A stretch of 64,000 nt of DNA, taken from Viridibacterium sediminicola (lineage in GTDB: Bacteria > Pseudomonadota > Gammaproteobacteria > Burkholderiales > Rhodocyclaceae). Shown here piece by piece: positions 44,001 to 53,901 of the stretch. Each line of letters begins with the position of its first letter. Positions within the stretch are counted from its first letter, which is position 1. Position numbers and translations under genes: made by a program. Where the stretch lies: positions 739,360 through 803,359 of the forward strand of contig NZ_JBDIVE010000001.1 of assembly GCF_039631295.1 (NCBI RefSeq), in the 5' to 3' direction. Under the pieces are notes generated by a model, which saw nothing but the letters and a program-made list of their open reading frames with translations, was not told the DNA's origin and made no database searches.

Positions 44001-45849
44001 GCGCCGACTCGGAGACGAAGCCCGGCACCCGTGCCAGTTCCTCCGGCGCCACCGGGCGACCAAAGTGATAGCCCTGCAAATAACCGCAGCCACGACTGTG
44101 CAAGAGCTCGGCCTGGGCCCCGTTCTCCACGCCTTCAGCGACCAGGGCCAGGCCCAGGCTGCTGCACATGGCGATCACCGCGGTGGCCAGCTGCAGGCTT
44201 TGCGGATTGCTGTCGATGTCCTGCACGAAGGAGCGGTCGAGCTTGACCGTATCAAGCGGGAAGCGGGTGAGGTAGCTCAGCGAGGAATAGCCGGTGCCGA
44301 AATCGTCGAGCGAGAGGCTCACGCCCAGCGCATCAAGGGCGCGGATATTGTCGTGCACGACCGGATTGTCATCGACCAGGATGCGCTCGGTCAGCTCCAG
44401 CTCCAGCTGATGCGGCGGCACACCAAAGCGCTCGGCGGTTTGCGCCACGCTGGCGGCAAAGTCGGGTTCGCTCAGCTGCCGTGCCGAGACATTGACGCTC
44501 ATCATCAGCGGCAGGCCATCGCCGCGCTGCGCCTGCAGGATCAGTAGCTGACGACAGGACTCTTCGAGCACCCAGGCGCCAATCGCGACGATCTGACCCG
44601 TCTCTTCAGCCAGCGGGATGAAACGGTCCGGCGGGATATGGCCCAGCTCCGGGTTATGCCAGCGCAGCAGCGCCTCGGCCTTCATGACGCGGCGGCTGTT
44701 GGCATCGACAATCGGCTGGAACACCACGCGCAGCTCATTGCGTTCCAGCGCCAGACGCAGGCTGGCATCGATACGCAGGCTGTTGCGCACGCGCAGATTC
44801 ATCTCGCGGTTGAACAGGCAGAAGCCGTTGCGCGTCGATTGCTTGATCTCGTACATCGCCGTGTCGGCATTGCGGATCAGGGTATCGGGATCGTCGCCAT
44901 CGGTCGGCCAGACGGAAATGCCGACACTGGCCGTGGTGACGATCTGGATGTCGCCGAATTCGAAAGGCTCCTGAAAAGCGGCCACCACGCGCTGCGCCGC
45001 GTATTCGACGCGCAGTGGCGCGGCATGCGGATCGGGCTCGCTGAGCACGACGACGAATTCATCGCCACCGAAGCGCGCCACCGTATCGGCCTCGCGCACC
45101 GTCACGCGCAGACGCTGGGCAGCGGCGGCGAGCAAGGCATCGCCCAAGTTGTGGCCGCCGGTTTCATTGATGCGCTTGAAGTGATCGAGGTCGATCATCA
45201 TCACCGCGCAAGCGCCTGCGCCGCGCCGCCCCATGGCCAGGGCCTGGTGCAGGCGGTCCATCAGCATGCGCCGGTTGGGCAGCTCGGTGACGTCATCGAC
45301 CATCAGCTGCTCGACCCAACGCTCCTCGTAACGGCGGCGCAGGGCGATGTCGCGGAACTGCAGCAGCACGGCGTCCTTGCCCTGCTCATCACTGCAGCGC
45401 GAGACACAGACCTCGACCGGAAAGCTGCGCCCGTCGTGCAGGGTCAGATCGTGTTCGAACAAGGCAGCGCGCTGCTGTTCGGGGCGCAGGCCGGCGAACT
45501 GCAGGGCGATCAGGCTGGAGGATTCGGCAGCGAGAAAGTGCGAGGGCATCTGGCCGATCAGGTCCTGCTTGTCCGCCGCACCGAACCAGTGTGCGCAGGC
45601 GCTGTTGGCCAGGCGGATGCTGCCATTCAGATCACAGATGCACAGCCCCTCGGGGATGGCTTCGAGCAGGCGGGCAAGGGCTTCCTGATCCGCTACAGCA
45701 GGCGCGGGCAGCGACTCCGGCTCAGGCGCCTCTGCGGCAACAGTTGCTCCGGCAGAGGACGCAGCCCGCCGCGTGAGCCCGTATACCAAGCCCACGACCA
45801 AAACCACCAAGATGATTGCAAAAACCAGCACCTGCCAAGCCTCCTGCAT
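43987..45849 (-). CDS. PAS-GGDEF-EAL c-di-GMP turnover protein
   Basis: This 620-residue protein has one N-terminal membrane segment (VLVFAIILVVLVVGLVYGL), a PAS domain (LEAIPEGLCICDLNGSIRLA), and a GGDEF domain with motif at 261-265 and I-site READ at 252-255. The EAL domain (EAL at 392-394) has DDFGTGYSSLSYL. Both enzymatic motifs are intact, so it may make and degrade c-di-GMP depending on the PAS state. It is monocistronic, convergent with asmA and divergent from cca. Confidence 0.93.
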   Translation of the reverse strand: MQEAWQVLVFAIILVVLVVGLVYGLTRRAASSAGATVAAEAPEPESLPAPAVADQEALARLLEAIPEGLCICDLNGSIRLANSACAHWFGAADKQDLIGQMPSHFLAAESSSLIALQFAGLRPEQQRAALFEHDLTLHDGRSFPVEVCVSRCSDEQGKDAVLLQFRDIALRRRYEERWVEQLMVDDVTELPNRRMLMDRLHQALAMGRRGAGACAVMMIDLDHFKRINETGGHNLGDALLAAAAQRLRVTVREADTVARFGGDEFVVVLSEPDPHAAPLRVEYAAQRVVAAFQEPFEFGDIQIVTTASVGISVWPTDGDDPDTLIRNADTAMYEIKQSTRNGFCLFNREMNLRVRNSLRIDASLRLALERNELRVVFQPIVDANSRRVMKAEALLRWHNPELGHIPPDRFIPLAEETGQIVAIGAWVLEESCRQLLILQAQRGDGLPLMMSVNVSARQLSEPDFAASVAQTAERFGVPPHQLELELTERILVDDNPVVHDNIRALDALGVSLSLDDFGTGYSSLSYLTRFPLDTVKLDRSFVQDIDSNPQSLQLATAVIAMCSSLGLALVAEGVENGAQAELLHSRGCGYLQGYHFGRPVAPEELARVPGFVSESALNVA

Positions 45850-45956
45850 TCCCTAACGGACTACGACCGCATATCGACTCCGGCTTTAACGGCAGCAAAA
45901 AGCAAAACTGCAGTGCAACAACACATGCCCATCCGGGCATGCGGTAGCATCACCCC

Positions 45957-47201
45957 ATGAGCACGCCTGCATTCCAAACCTTCATCGTCGGTGGCGCCGT
46001 GCGCGACCGCCTGCTCGGCCTGCCGGTGCAGGATCGCGACTGGGTGGTCGTCGGCGCCACGCCAGACGCGATGCTGGCGCAAGGCTACAAGCCGGTCGGC
46101 AAGGATTTCCCGGTGTTCCTGCATCCGCAGACGCACGAGGAATACGCCCTGGCGCGCACCGAGCGCAAGAGCGGGCGCGGCTACACCGGCTTCGTGGTGC
46201 ATGCCGACCCGGATGTCACGCTGGAAGAAGATCTGCTGCGCCGCGACCTGACCATCAATGCCATCGCGCAGGACGCCGAGGGCAAGCTGATCGACCCCTA
46301 CGGCGGCCAGCGGGATCTGGCTGATCGGGTGTTCCGCCACGTCAGCCCGGCATTTGCCGAAGACCCGGTGCGCATCCTGCGCATTGCGCGCTTTGCTGCG
46401 CGTTTCGCCGACTTCACGGTAGCGCCGGAAACCCTGCAGCTGATGCGCGAGATGGTCGCTGCCGGCGAAGTCGACCACCTCGTCGCCGAGCGCGTCTGGC
46501 AGGAACTCGCGCGTGGCCTGATGTACGCACGCCCCTCACGCATGTTCGAGGTGCTGCGCGACTGCGGCGCCCTCTCCCGCCTGCTGCCCGAGCTCGACGC
46601 CTTGTTCGGCGTGCCGCAGCCGCCGCAGCATCACCCGGAAATCGATACCGGCGTGCATGTGCTGCTCGTCGTCGATGCCGCCGCGCGCCGCCAGCAGCCG
46701 CTGCCGGTGCGCTGGGCAGCGCTGCTGCACGATCTGGGCAAGGCCACTACGCCGGCCGATGTGCTGCCCCACCACTACGGCCACGAAGCGCGCAGCGTGC
46801 CGCTGGCAGAAGCCGTCTGCGCGCGCCTCAAGGTGCCGACCGATTGCCGCGAGCTGGCCGTGCTGGCCGCCCGCGAACACGGCACGGTGCACCAGGCACT
46901 GGTGATGCGCGCGGACACGCTGACCCGCCTGCTCGAACGCGTCGATGCGCTGCGCCGGCCGGCGCGCTTCGAGGCCCTGCTCGAAGCCTGCATCTGCGAT
47001 GCCCAGGGCCGCACCGGCTTCGAGGACAAGCCTTATCCGCAAGCCGAGCGCCTGCGCCGCGCCTATGCCGCCTTCGCGGCGGTCGATGCCGGCGCGGTGG
47101 TGGCCGGTCTGGCCGACAAGCGCAAGCTACCCGAGGCGATCCACGCTGCGCGCTGCGCCGCCGTGGCCGCCGCGTGCCCGACCGCAGAGCACGCGGACTG
47201 A
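45957..47201 (+). CDS. cca: Multifunctional CCA tRNA nucleotidyltransferase
   Basis: This 414-residue enzyme adds or repairs the CCA end of tRNAs without a template. The head motif VGGAVRDRLLGLPVQDRDWV supplies the nucleotidyl-transfer acids. DLLRRDLTINAIA and EDPVRILRIARFAARF follow, as in class II enzymes. A C-terminal HD domain (RWAALLHDLGKATTP) indicates the phosphodiesterase/phosphatase activities of the long proteobacterial form. It is followed 67 bases later by the PBP1C-like gene. Confidence 0.96.
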   Translation: MSTPAFQTFIVGGAVRDRLLGLPVQDRDWVVVGATPDAMLAQGYKPVGKDFPVFLHPQTHEEYALARTERKSGRGYTGFVVHADPDVTLEEDLLRRDLTINAIAQDAEGKLIDPYGGQRDLADRVFRHVSPAFAEDPVRILRIARFAARFADFTVAPETLQLMREMVAAGEVDHLVAERVWQELARGLMYARPSRMFEVLRDCGALSRLLPELDALFGVPQPPQHHPEIDTGVHVLLVVDAAARRQQPLPVRWAALLHDLGKATTPADVLPHHYGHEARSVPLAEAVCARLKVPTDCRELAVLAAREHGTVHQALVMRADTLTRLLERVDALRRPARFEALLEACICDAQGRTGFEDKPYPQAERLRRAYAAFAAVDAGAVVAGLADKRKLPEAIHAARCAAVAAACPTAEHAD

Positions 47202-47268
47202 GGCCGTCAGGCGCAAACTTTCGTCACACTGACAGCCGCCGCCGACACATGCGGCACAATGCGCCTCC

Positions 47269-49269
47269 ATGTTCAGTCGTCCCCTGATCCGCAGCCTGCT
47301 CGCCGGCCTCGCCCTGTGTCTGAGTGCCACTGCGCTGGCCGTCGACGTGCTACCCAGCTTCGAGCAGGTGCGCGCCAGCCACCAGAGCACCGAGGCCCAG
47401 CTGCTCGACCGCAATGCCGAGCTGCTGGCGGATCTGCGCCTCGACAACCGCGTCCATCGCCTGCCCTGGGTGAGCCTGCAGGGGCTCTCGCCAGCGATGC
47501 GCGAGGCCCTGCTGGCGGCCGAGGACAAGCGCTTTTTCGAGCACACCGGGGTGGACTGGAAGGCCTTTCTCGGCGCTGCCTGGCAAAACCTGTGGAGCCG
47601 CTCGCAGCGCGGCGCGTCGACGCTGACCATGCAGCTGGCCGGCTTGCTCGACCCGGCCCTGCACCTGCCCGAACAAGGTCGCGCGCGGCGCAGCATCGCG
47701 CAGAAATGGGATCAGAGCCTGGCCGCGCTGGAGCTGGAGCGGCGCTGGAGCAAGCTGCAGATTCTCGAGGCCTACCTCAATCTGGCGCCGTTCCGCGGCG
47801 ATCTGGAAGGCATCAACGCGGCCAGCCAGGTGCTGTTCCGTCTCAGCCCGCAGGCGCTGACGCGGCGCGAAGCGGTGATCCTCGCCGCCTTGCTGCGCGG
47901 ACCGAATGCGCGCCCCGCCGTGGTGGCACGGCGCGCCTGTGCGCTGGCCGAGGTACTGCAGGACGCCAAGCTCTGTCCGCAAGTGCAAACCCTGGCCCAG
48001 GCGCGCCTGGACACGCCGCGCAACCAGCCGCGCGCGACCCTGGCCACGCAGCTGGCGCGCGACCTCTTGCGCCTGCCCGGGCAGAGCATCCGCAGCACTC
48101 TGGATGCCGGCATCCAGCGCAAACTGCTGGCGATCTTCGAGCGCAACCGCGCCGAACATGCCGCCGCCCTGGTGCTCGACAATGCCAGCGGCGAGATTCT
48201 CGCCTGGGCCAGCGATGCCGCCAGCGAGCAAGATCCGCTGCTGCAGCGCCAGCGCTTTGCACTGTGGTGGGCGCCTTTTGTGGCCAGCCTCGGCATCGAG
48301 CAGCGCAGCCACACCGCCGCCAGCTTGCTAATCGATGGCGATCCGGTGCTCGACGCCCGCGATGCGCGCAGCGGCCAGCGCACCGCCTGGCTGTCGCTGC
48401 GCGCCGCCCTGCAAAGCCGCAATGCCGGCGCGCTGCGCAATCTGCTGCATGAAGTGGGTAGCGAGGCCGCCCTCGAACGCCTGCACCAACTGAGTCTGGA
48501 CAACAGCACCGACCCGCTGCTCAGCGAGCTCAGCCCGCTGCAGCTGGCCAATGCCTGGCGCAGCCTGGTGGCGGGCAGCTATACCGCCATTGGCAACAAC
48601 TTCCTGCCCGCTTATGGCGTGCCGCTGGACGCCGCGCTGAGCCGCCGCATCGGCAGCATCGAGGGCAATTTCATCACCCTGGCGATGCTTGGCGACAATG
48701 GACCGAACGGCTGGCGCAGCGGCTGGAGCCTCAGTTCGGCGGACGGCCATACCCAGCTGCAAGTGCTCAGCACGGATCGCTTCACGGTGCTGGCCAGCCT
48801 CAGCCACCACGGCCGCCATGCGGAAGACGCCTCGCGCAGCCTGCTCGCCATCGCCCAGGAAACCCTGGCCGCGCTGCAGAGCGAGAGCTCACGCGCGCCG
48901 GAGGCGCCGGACAGCCTGCTCAGCAGCATCGTGGTGTTTGAACCGCCGCTGGAAGCAGTGCGCCGCGAATGGTTCATCAAGGGCAGCGAGATCGAACGCG
49001 TGATCAGCGATGCCCTGCCCAGCGGCGCACGCATCAGCGTGCCGCGCCATGGCCAGCAACTGCTGCTCGACCCGGCCGGCGGCAACTGGACCCTCAGCGC
49101 GCAAACGGCGCGTGCGGTGCGCTGGCAGATCGACGGCAAGCTGCTGGGCAGCGGCCCCCAGCTGAGCTGGCAGCCGCAGCCGGGCATGCATCGCGTGCAA
49201 TTGCTGGGGCTGCGCGACGAAGTGCTCGACAGCGTGGAATTCGAAGTGCTCGCGCCCGCCAGCAATTGA
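47269..49269 (+). CDS. pbpC: PBP1C-like peptidoglycan glycosyltransferase with degenerate transpeptidase domain
   Basis: This 666-residue protein has a signal/anchor (LLAGLALCLSATALA) and an intact GT51 glycosyltransferase domain: EDKRFFEHTGVD with Glu85, and GASTLTMQLAG at 115-125. A BiPBP_C-like beta domain ends the protein. Between them the transpeptidase region starts normally (ALVLDNASGEILAW), but where PBP1C has GSTLKPF this protein has LWWAPF (332-337), so the nucleophile Ser and the Lys are gone. The SxN position is kept as SRN (383-385), and KTG is replaced by RSG (483-485). It is about 100 residues shorter than E. coli PBP1C. It can probably make glycan but not crosslinks. Confidence 0.88.
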   Translation: MFSRPLIRSLLAGLALCLSATALAVDVLPSFEQVRASHQSTEAQLLDRNAELLADLRLDNRVHRLPWVSLQGLSPAMREALLAAEDKRFFEHTGVDWKAFLGAAWQNLWSRSQRGASTLTMQLAGLLDPALHLPEQGRARRSIAQKWDQSLAALELERRWSKLQILEAYLNLAPFRGDLEGINAASQVLFRLSPQALTRREAVILAALLRGPNARPAVVARRACALAEVLQDAKLCPQVQTLAQARLDTPRNQPRATLATQLARDLLRLPGQSIRSTLDAGIQRKLLAIFERNRAEHAAALVLDNASGEILAWASDAASEQDPLLQRQRFALWWAPFVASLGIEQRSHTAASLLIDGDPVLDARDARSGQRTAWLSLRAALQSRNAGALRNLLHEVGSEAALERLHQLSLDNSTDPLLSELSPLQLANAWRSLVAGSYTAIGNNFLPAYGVPLDAALSRRIGSIEGNFITLAMLGDNGPNGWRSGWSLSSADGHTQLQVLSTDRFTVLASLSHHGRHAEDASRSLLAIAQETLAALQSESSRAPEAPDSLLSSIVVFEPPLEAVRREWFIKGSEIERVISDALPSGARISVPRHGQQLLLDPAGGNWTLSAQTARAVRWQIDGKLLGSGPQLSWQPQPGMHRVQLLGLRDEVLDSVEFEVLAPASN

Positions 49270-49270
49270 T

Positions 49271-49762
49271 TCAGGGCGCCGCCGGCAAGGGCAGCTGAGT
49301 CGTGAAGCGTGCGCGCTGGGTGATGAAGAAGCTGCGCACATTGCGCACATTGGCGTCCTGCGAGAGCAGGCGCTCGACCATGGCGTTGTAGGCGGCCATG
49401 TCCGCCACCTGGACGATGAGCACGAAGTCCGGCCCCGGCGACACGCGGTAGCACTGCTGCACGGCGGCATCCGCCGCCGCACGCGTCTGGAAGGCAGCCA
49501 GCCGCTCAGCCGCTTGCTGATCGAGCGTGACTTCGAGAATCGCCCCCAGACCATGACCGAGATGCTGCGGCGAGAGGATCGCCACCTGGCGCTCGATCAC
49601 CCCGGCCTCCTGCAGCCGCTTGACGCGACGCAGACAGGTGGCCGGCGAGACGTGCACGCGCTCGGCCAGGGCCTGGTTGGACAGGCTGGCGTCGTGCTGC
49701 AGCAGATCGAGGATACGCAGATCCAGCGCATCGAGCGGGCCGGAAACGGGCTGTTCTGACAT
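49271..49762 (-). CDS. Lrp/AsnC-family transcriptional regulator
   Basis: This 163-residue regulator has an N-terminal helix-turn-helix (LDLRILDLLQHDASLSNQAL, then VHVSPATCLRRVKRLQEAGV) and a C-terminal RAM ligand-binding domain (YRVSPGPDFVLIVQVADMAAYN). Such proteins bind amino acids and form octamers on DNA. ATG at 49762 is chosen over a TTG two codons upstream. It is divergent from glmS with 153 bases between and ends one base from the pbpC stop. Its targets are not evident; divergent placement makes glmS and itself candidates. Confidence 0.92.
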   Translation of the reverse strand: MSEQPVSGPLDALDLRILDLLQHDASLSNQALAERVHVSPATCLRRVKRLQEAGVIERQVAILSPQHLGHGLGAILEVTLDQQAAERLAAFQTRAAADAAVQQCYRVSPGPDFVLIVQVADMAAYNAMVERLLSQDANVRNVRSFFITQRARFTTQLPLPAAP

Positions 49763-49915
49763 TTTCAATCACCAAACGAAGTAAAAGAGAATTAAATTTC
49801 ACTCATCTTGCATGATGAAATTTTATGTCGAATATACGCCAGATTTGCACACATATATTGTTTCAGTCTCGTTACCATCGCCAGACCGCAGCTTCCCGTC
49901 CCAGAAAGGCACTCC

Positions 49916-51766
<1,851 letters not shown>

Positions 51767-51769
51767 AGC

Positions 51770-51831
51770 TGTTCCAGACAATTAAAGTCGTTGTTCCAGA
51801 CAATTAAAGTCGAAAACAGGTCATTAAAGTC
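51770..51831 (+). repeat. Serial ~22-bp repeats directly after glmS (transposon-end-like)
   Basis: TGTTCCAGACAATTAAAGTC occurs at 51770-51789 and again at 51792-51811, exactly 22 bases apart. A degenerate third copy (CAGGTCATTAAAGTC) ends at 51831, and another ACTAAAGTCG lies at 51931-51940. The array begins TGT four bases after the glmS stop. Tandem ~20-22-bp transposase-binding sites with a TGT terminus are characteristic of Tn7- and Tn5053-type ends, and Tn7 relatives insert downstream of glmS. Confidence 0.62.
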
Positions 51832-51989
51832 AAAAACAAACACCGGCCCCGCAAACGCCCCGCAAAGGCTTGCGGGGTCTTGTTTTTGGGGGTTTAGAGC
51901 GAACGACACCCGGTTGCACCAGAGTGGCGCACTAAAGTCGAAAACAAGGCGCGAAAGCCTTGCGTGGCGCGGGTTTTGGGGCTTCACGC
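51808..51989 (+). repeat. 182-bp direct repeat, copy 1
   Basis: This segment is repeated without gaps at 53194-53375 with only scattered mismatches. The two copies start 1386 bases apart and bracket the antitoxin/toxin module. Each includes the ATTAAAGTC motif, a CCCCGCAA/TTGCGGGG hairpin and an AAGGCGCGAAAGCCTT hairpin. Confidence 0.85.
51858..51887 (+). terminator. Probable rho-independent terminator after glmS
   Basis: CCCCGCAA (51858-51865), loop AGGC, TTGCGGGG (51870-51877), then TCTTGTTTTTG. The perfect 8-bp GC-rich stem and following T tract fit a terminator for glmS transcription, about 90 bases past its stop. The second repeat copy carries the same stem at 53244-53263. Confidence 0.75.
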
Positions 51990-52128
51990 TGAATTGGGAC
52001 AGCCAAGCAGTCCCAGCTGTGTCCAGAAAGGGCGGGGCGATTCATACGTCGTAGCCAGTGCCCTGAGCGGGTCTCCCCGCTGCATGAGCGCCAGAAACGC
52101 AGCCTCCCCGCACTTGCTCGCGAGAAAA

Positions 52129-52149
52129 CGTAACGCCATTAGCGTTACG
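52129..52149. promoter_or_regulatory. Palindromic operator of the toxin-antitoxin module
   Basis: CGTAACGC (52129-52136), five-base spacer, GCGTTACG (52142-52149): a perfect inverted repeat 42 bases before the antitoxin ATG. RHH-type antitoxins repress their own operon through such sites, so this is the likely autoregulatory operator. Confidence 0.7.
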
Positions 52150-52190
52150 CAAATGCTAGATTGACAGCATCCCATACAGGAGTCCTCGCC

Positions 52191-52487
52191 ATGAGAGCTG
52201 CCAATCCCGCCAGCGATGCCCCGCGAGGCGATACGCTCAACCTGCGCATCCCGCCTGAAGAACGGAACCTCATCGAGCGCGCCGCTGAAGCCGCGGGCAA
52301 AACACGCACCGATTTCATCCTCAGCGCCGCCCGCCGTGCCGCGGAAGATACCTTGCTGGATCGCGCCATCCTCTCCGTCAGCCCTGAGGCTTACGCCGAG
52401 TTTCTCGCCCGGCTCGATGCCCCGGCCCAGCCCAACGAGCGCCTGCGCAAGACCATGCAGGCCCCTGCGCCTTGGACCAAGGCCTGA
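52191..52487 (+). CDS. DUF1778 ribbon-helix-helix antitoxin (TacA-like)
   Basis: This 98-residue protein has the DUF1778 N-terminus (TLNLRIPPEERNLIERAAEA), a ribbon-helix-helix DNA-binding fold, then GKTRTDFILSAARRAAEDTL and a flexible C-terminal tail that normally wraps the toxin (EFLARLDAPAQPNERLRKTM). Such antitoxins neutralise GNAT tRNA-acetylating toxins and repress their operon. The ATG at 52191 has a strong ribosome site (CAGGAG). Its TGA overlaps the toxin ATG. The gene is intact while the toxin is not. Confidence 0.92.
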   Translation: MRAANPASDAPRGDTLNLRIPPEERNLIERAAEAAGKTRTDFILSAARRAAEDTLLDRAILSVSPEAYAEFLARLDAPAQPNERLRKTMQAPAPWTKA

Positions 52488-52983
52488 TGCTCAGCGCGCC
52501 TTGCCTATTCAGCACTGCGCATGATCTCTCCGCCTTCGACTGCAGCGAGCCCCACTCAACGAATGGCTGCGCCGCCGCGCCCCGCAGAACCAGGCCAGCG
52601 GCGCATCTCGCACTTTCGTCTGTTGTGAGGGGAATGTTGTTGTCGGCTACTACGCCCTTGCTGCCAGCGCCGTAGCCCCGGCTGCCGCACCGGGCCGTTT
52701 CCGCCGCAACATGCCCGATCCCATTCCCGTCGTCGTGCTCGCCCGCCTCGCCGTAACCACCAGCCATCAAGGCCAGGGGCTAGGCCGTGCCTTGTTTCAG
52801 GACGCCGCCCGCCGAGCCCTGTTTGCGGCCGACGCCATCGGCGTGCGCGGCCTCATCGTGCATGCCTTGAGCGAAAGCGCGCGCAGCTTCTACCAGCAAC
52901 TCGGGCTCGAAGCTTCACCGCTCGACCCGATGACCCTCACGGCCACCTTCACCGACCTGCGCGCCGCCCTCGGTGACGATTAA
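52487..52983 (+). pseudogene. GNAT toxin (TacT-like), frameshifted
   Basis: The ATG at 52487 overlaps the antitoxin stop and starts a typical N-terminus (MLSAPCLFSTAHDLSAFDCS, EPH). At about 52551-52558 the frame is lost; adding one base there restores LNEWLRRRAPQNQASGASRT, the GNAT acetyl-CoA loop VVLARLAVTTSHQGQGLGRAL and FYQQLGLEASP to the stop at 52983. The usual toxin acetylates the amino group of charged tRNAs and blocks translation. As read, the toxin is truncated after ~30 residues, so the module is probably an antitoxin-only remnant unless the shift is a sequencing error or is bypassed. Confidence 0.82.
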
Positions 52984-53049
52984 CAACACTCACCATGAGC
53001 GACTACATTCCTGACCGGCACACTGTGATGGGAGCAAGTCACAACCATG

Positions 53050-53190
53050 CGACAGACTTTATTGTTTGTGCCGCTATGGGAGCGCCGCTGAACTGCAGTC
53101 TGAACAGACTATCGCTACAGTTTTCTTTATTGCGGCAGTTTTTCAATCAATTAGATAGGACGAACAACTCGACAGGCTTTATTGTTCGCG
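53050..53190. repeat. Spaced copies of CGACAGRCTTTATTGTTYG
   Basis: CGACAGACTTTATTGTTTG (53050-53068) and CGACAGGCTTTATTGTTCG (53170-53188) are 120 bases apart, with a weaker copy CTACAGTTTTCTTTATTGCG between them (53114-53133). They abut the second copy of the direct repeat. Together they resemble another transposon end, pointing right; no transposase is nearby. Confidence 0.5.
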
Positions 53191-53193
53191 ATC

Positions 53194-53375
53194 AGTCGAA
53201 AACAGGTCATTAAAGTCAAAAACAAACACCGGCCCCGCAAACGCCCCGCAAAGGCTTGCGGGGCCTTGCTTTTGGGGGTTTAGGCTGAGTTAAACCCGGT
53301 TGCACCAGAGTGGCGCACTAAAGTCGAAAACAAGGCGCGAAAGCCTTGCGCGGCGCAGGTTTTGGGGATTCACGC
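53194..53375 (+). repeat. 182-bp direct repeat, copy 2
   Basis: Ungapped match to 51808-51989, including the terminator-like CCCCGCAA/TTGCGGGG stem at 53244-53263 and CACTAAAGTCGAAAACAAGG. Recombination between the two copies would delete the whole toxin-antitoxin module. Confidence 0.85.
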
Positions 53376-53699
53376 CGTGGAGGAAATGAGACACATGCTT
53401 TGTGTCGATGTCGAGCACTGGCGGATCGTCGGCCAAAGCTGACGGTGGAACAGCATCTCATGAACAACCGCTGTGTAGCGGCTGCGGTCGTTAGAATTGC
53501 TGGATTTGATGACAGAAAGAGGCTAGCCATCTTGGAAGGCACAGATGGCGCACCGCATCGTCTAGCGGCTCTTAGCCAGTTCGGGCTGCGTGGCGGGCGC
53601 TGCCGCAACGCGGCAAACACCACAGTCCCTGATCCCAAAGCGTCGAACCATCCCGACCAGCTCTGAGTCTCCGACTTCTCCTATGCATCGACCTGGCAG

Positions 53700-53841
53700 G
53701 GCTGTGGCCAACTGCAGCGGATCGTTGCCAGATCTCGAAGCCTACGACGCAATCTACAAACGCCGGCGGATGTCGTTTGAGGTCGGTTCCGGCTATGTCG
53801 TTTCGCTTTCATGCCGAGCAGACTTTGCTACTGAGTTAGAA
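53700..53841 (+). pseudogene. Decayed fragment resembling an Lrp/AsnC regulator
   Basis: At 53725-53769 the frame reads LPDLEAYDAIYKRRR, closely matching VPDIEAYDAVYKRLI in the intact Lrp-type protein at 59384. Just upstream another frame reads LQRIV, which would precede it after a one-base shift. The sequence then diverges and ends in a TELE-like tail. It looks like the 3' remains of a regulator gene. Confidence 0.4.
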
Positions 53842-53901
53842 TAGCCTGCGTTTGGCCTAGCGTTCGATAGAAGATGAATAAGGTCTAGGTGGGAGGAGCC
53901 G

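Larger units (their letters stand above)
51767..52190. other. Gene-free stretch after glmS holding repeats, terminator and operator
   Basis: No gene is seen. From left to right it contains the serial ~22-bp repeats, the first copy of the 182-bp direct repeat with an internal terminator hairpin, about 130 bases of unassigned sequence, and the palindromic operator and ribosome site (CAGGAG) of the antitoxin gene. Confidence 0.7.
52984..53901. other. Long stretch without an intact gene
   Basis: This 918-base region holds two strong and one weak copy of a CGACAGRCTTTATTGTT motif (53050, 53114, 53170), the second 182-bp repeat copy and a decayed Lrp-like fragment near 53725-53766. The rest (53376-53720) has no recognisable gene; frames there lack coding character. 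It ends in the AGGTGGGAGGAG ribosome site of the metallophosphoesterase gene. Confidence 0.65.

Noticed and set aside
49763..49915. glmS ribozyme or riboswitch upstream of glmS
   Set aside because: The gap is short and shows none of the conserved ribozyme core; the ribozyme is known from Gram-positive lineages.
53346..53666. 106-codon open frame after the second direct repeat
   Set aside because: It starts inside the repeat, has no ribosome site and no family-like sequence.
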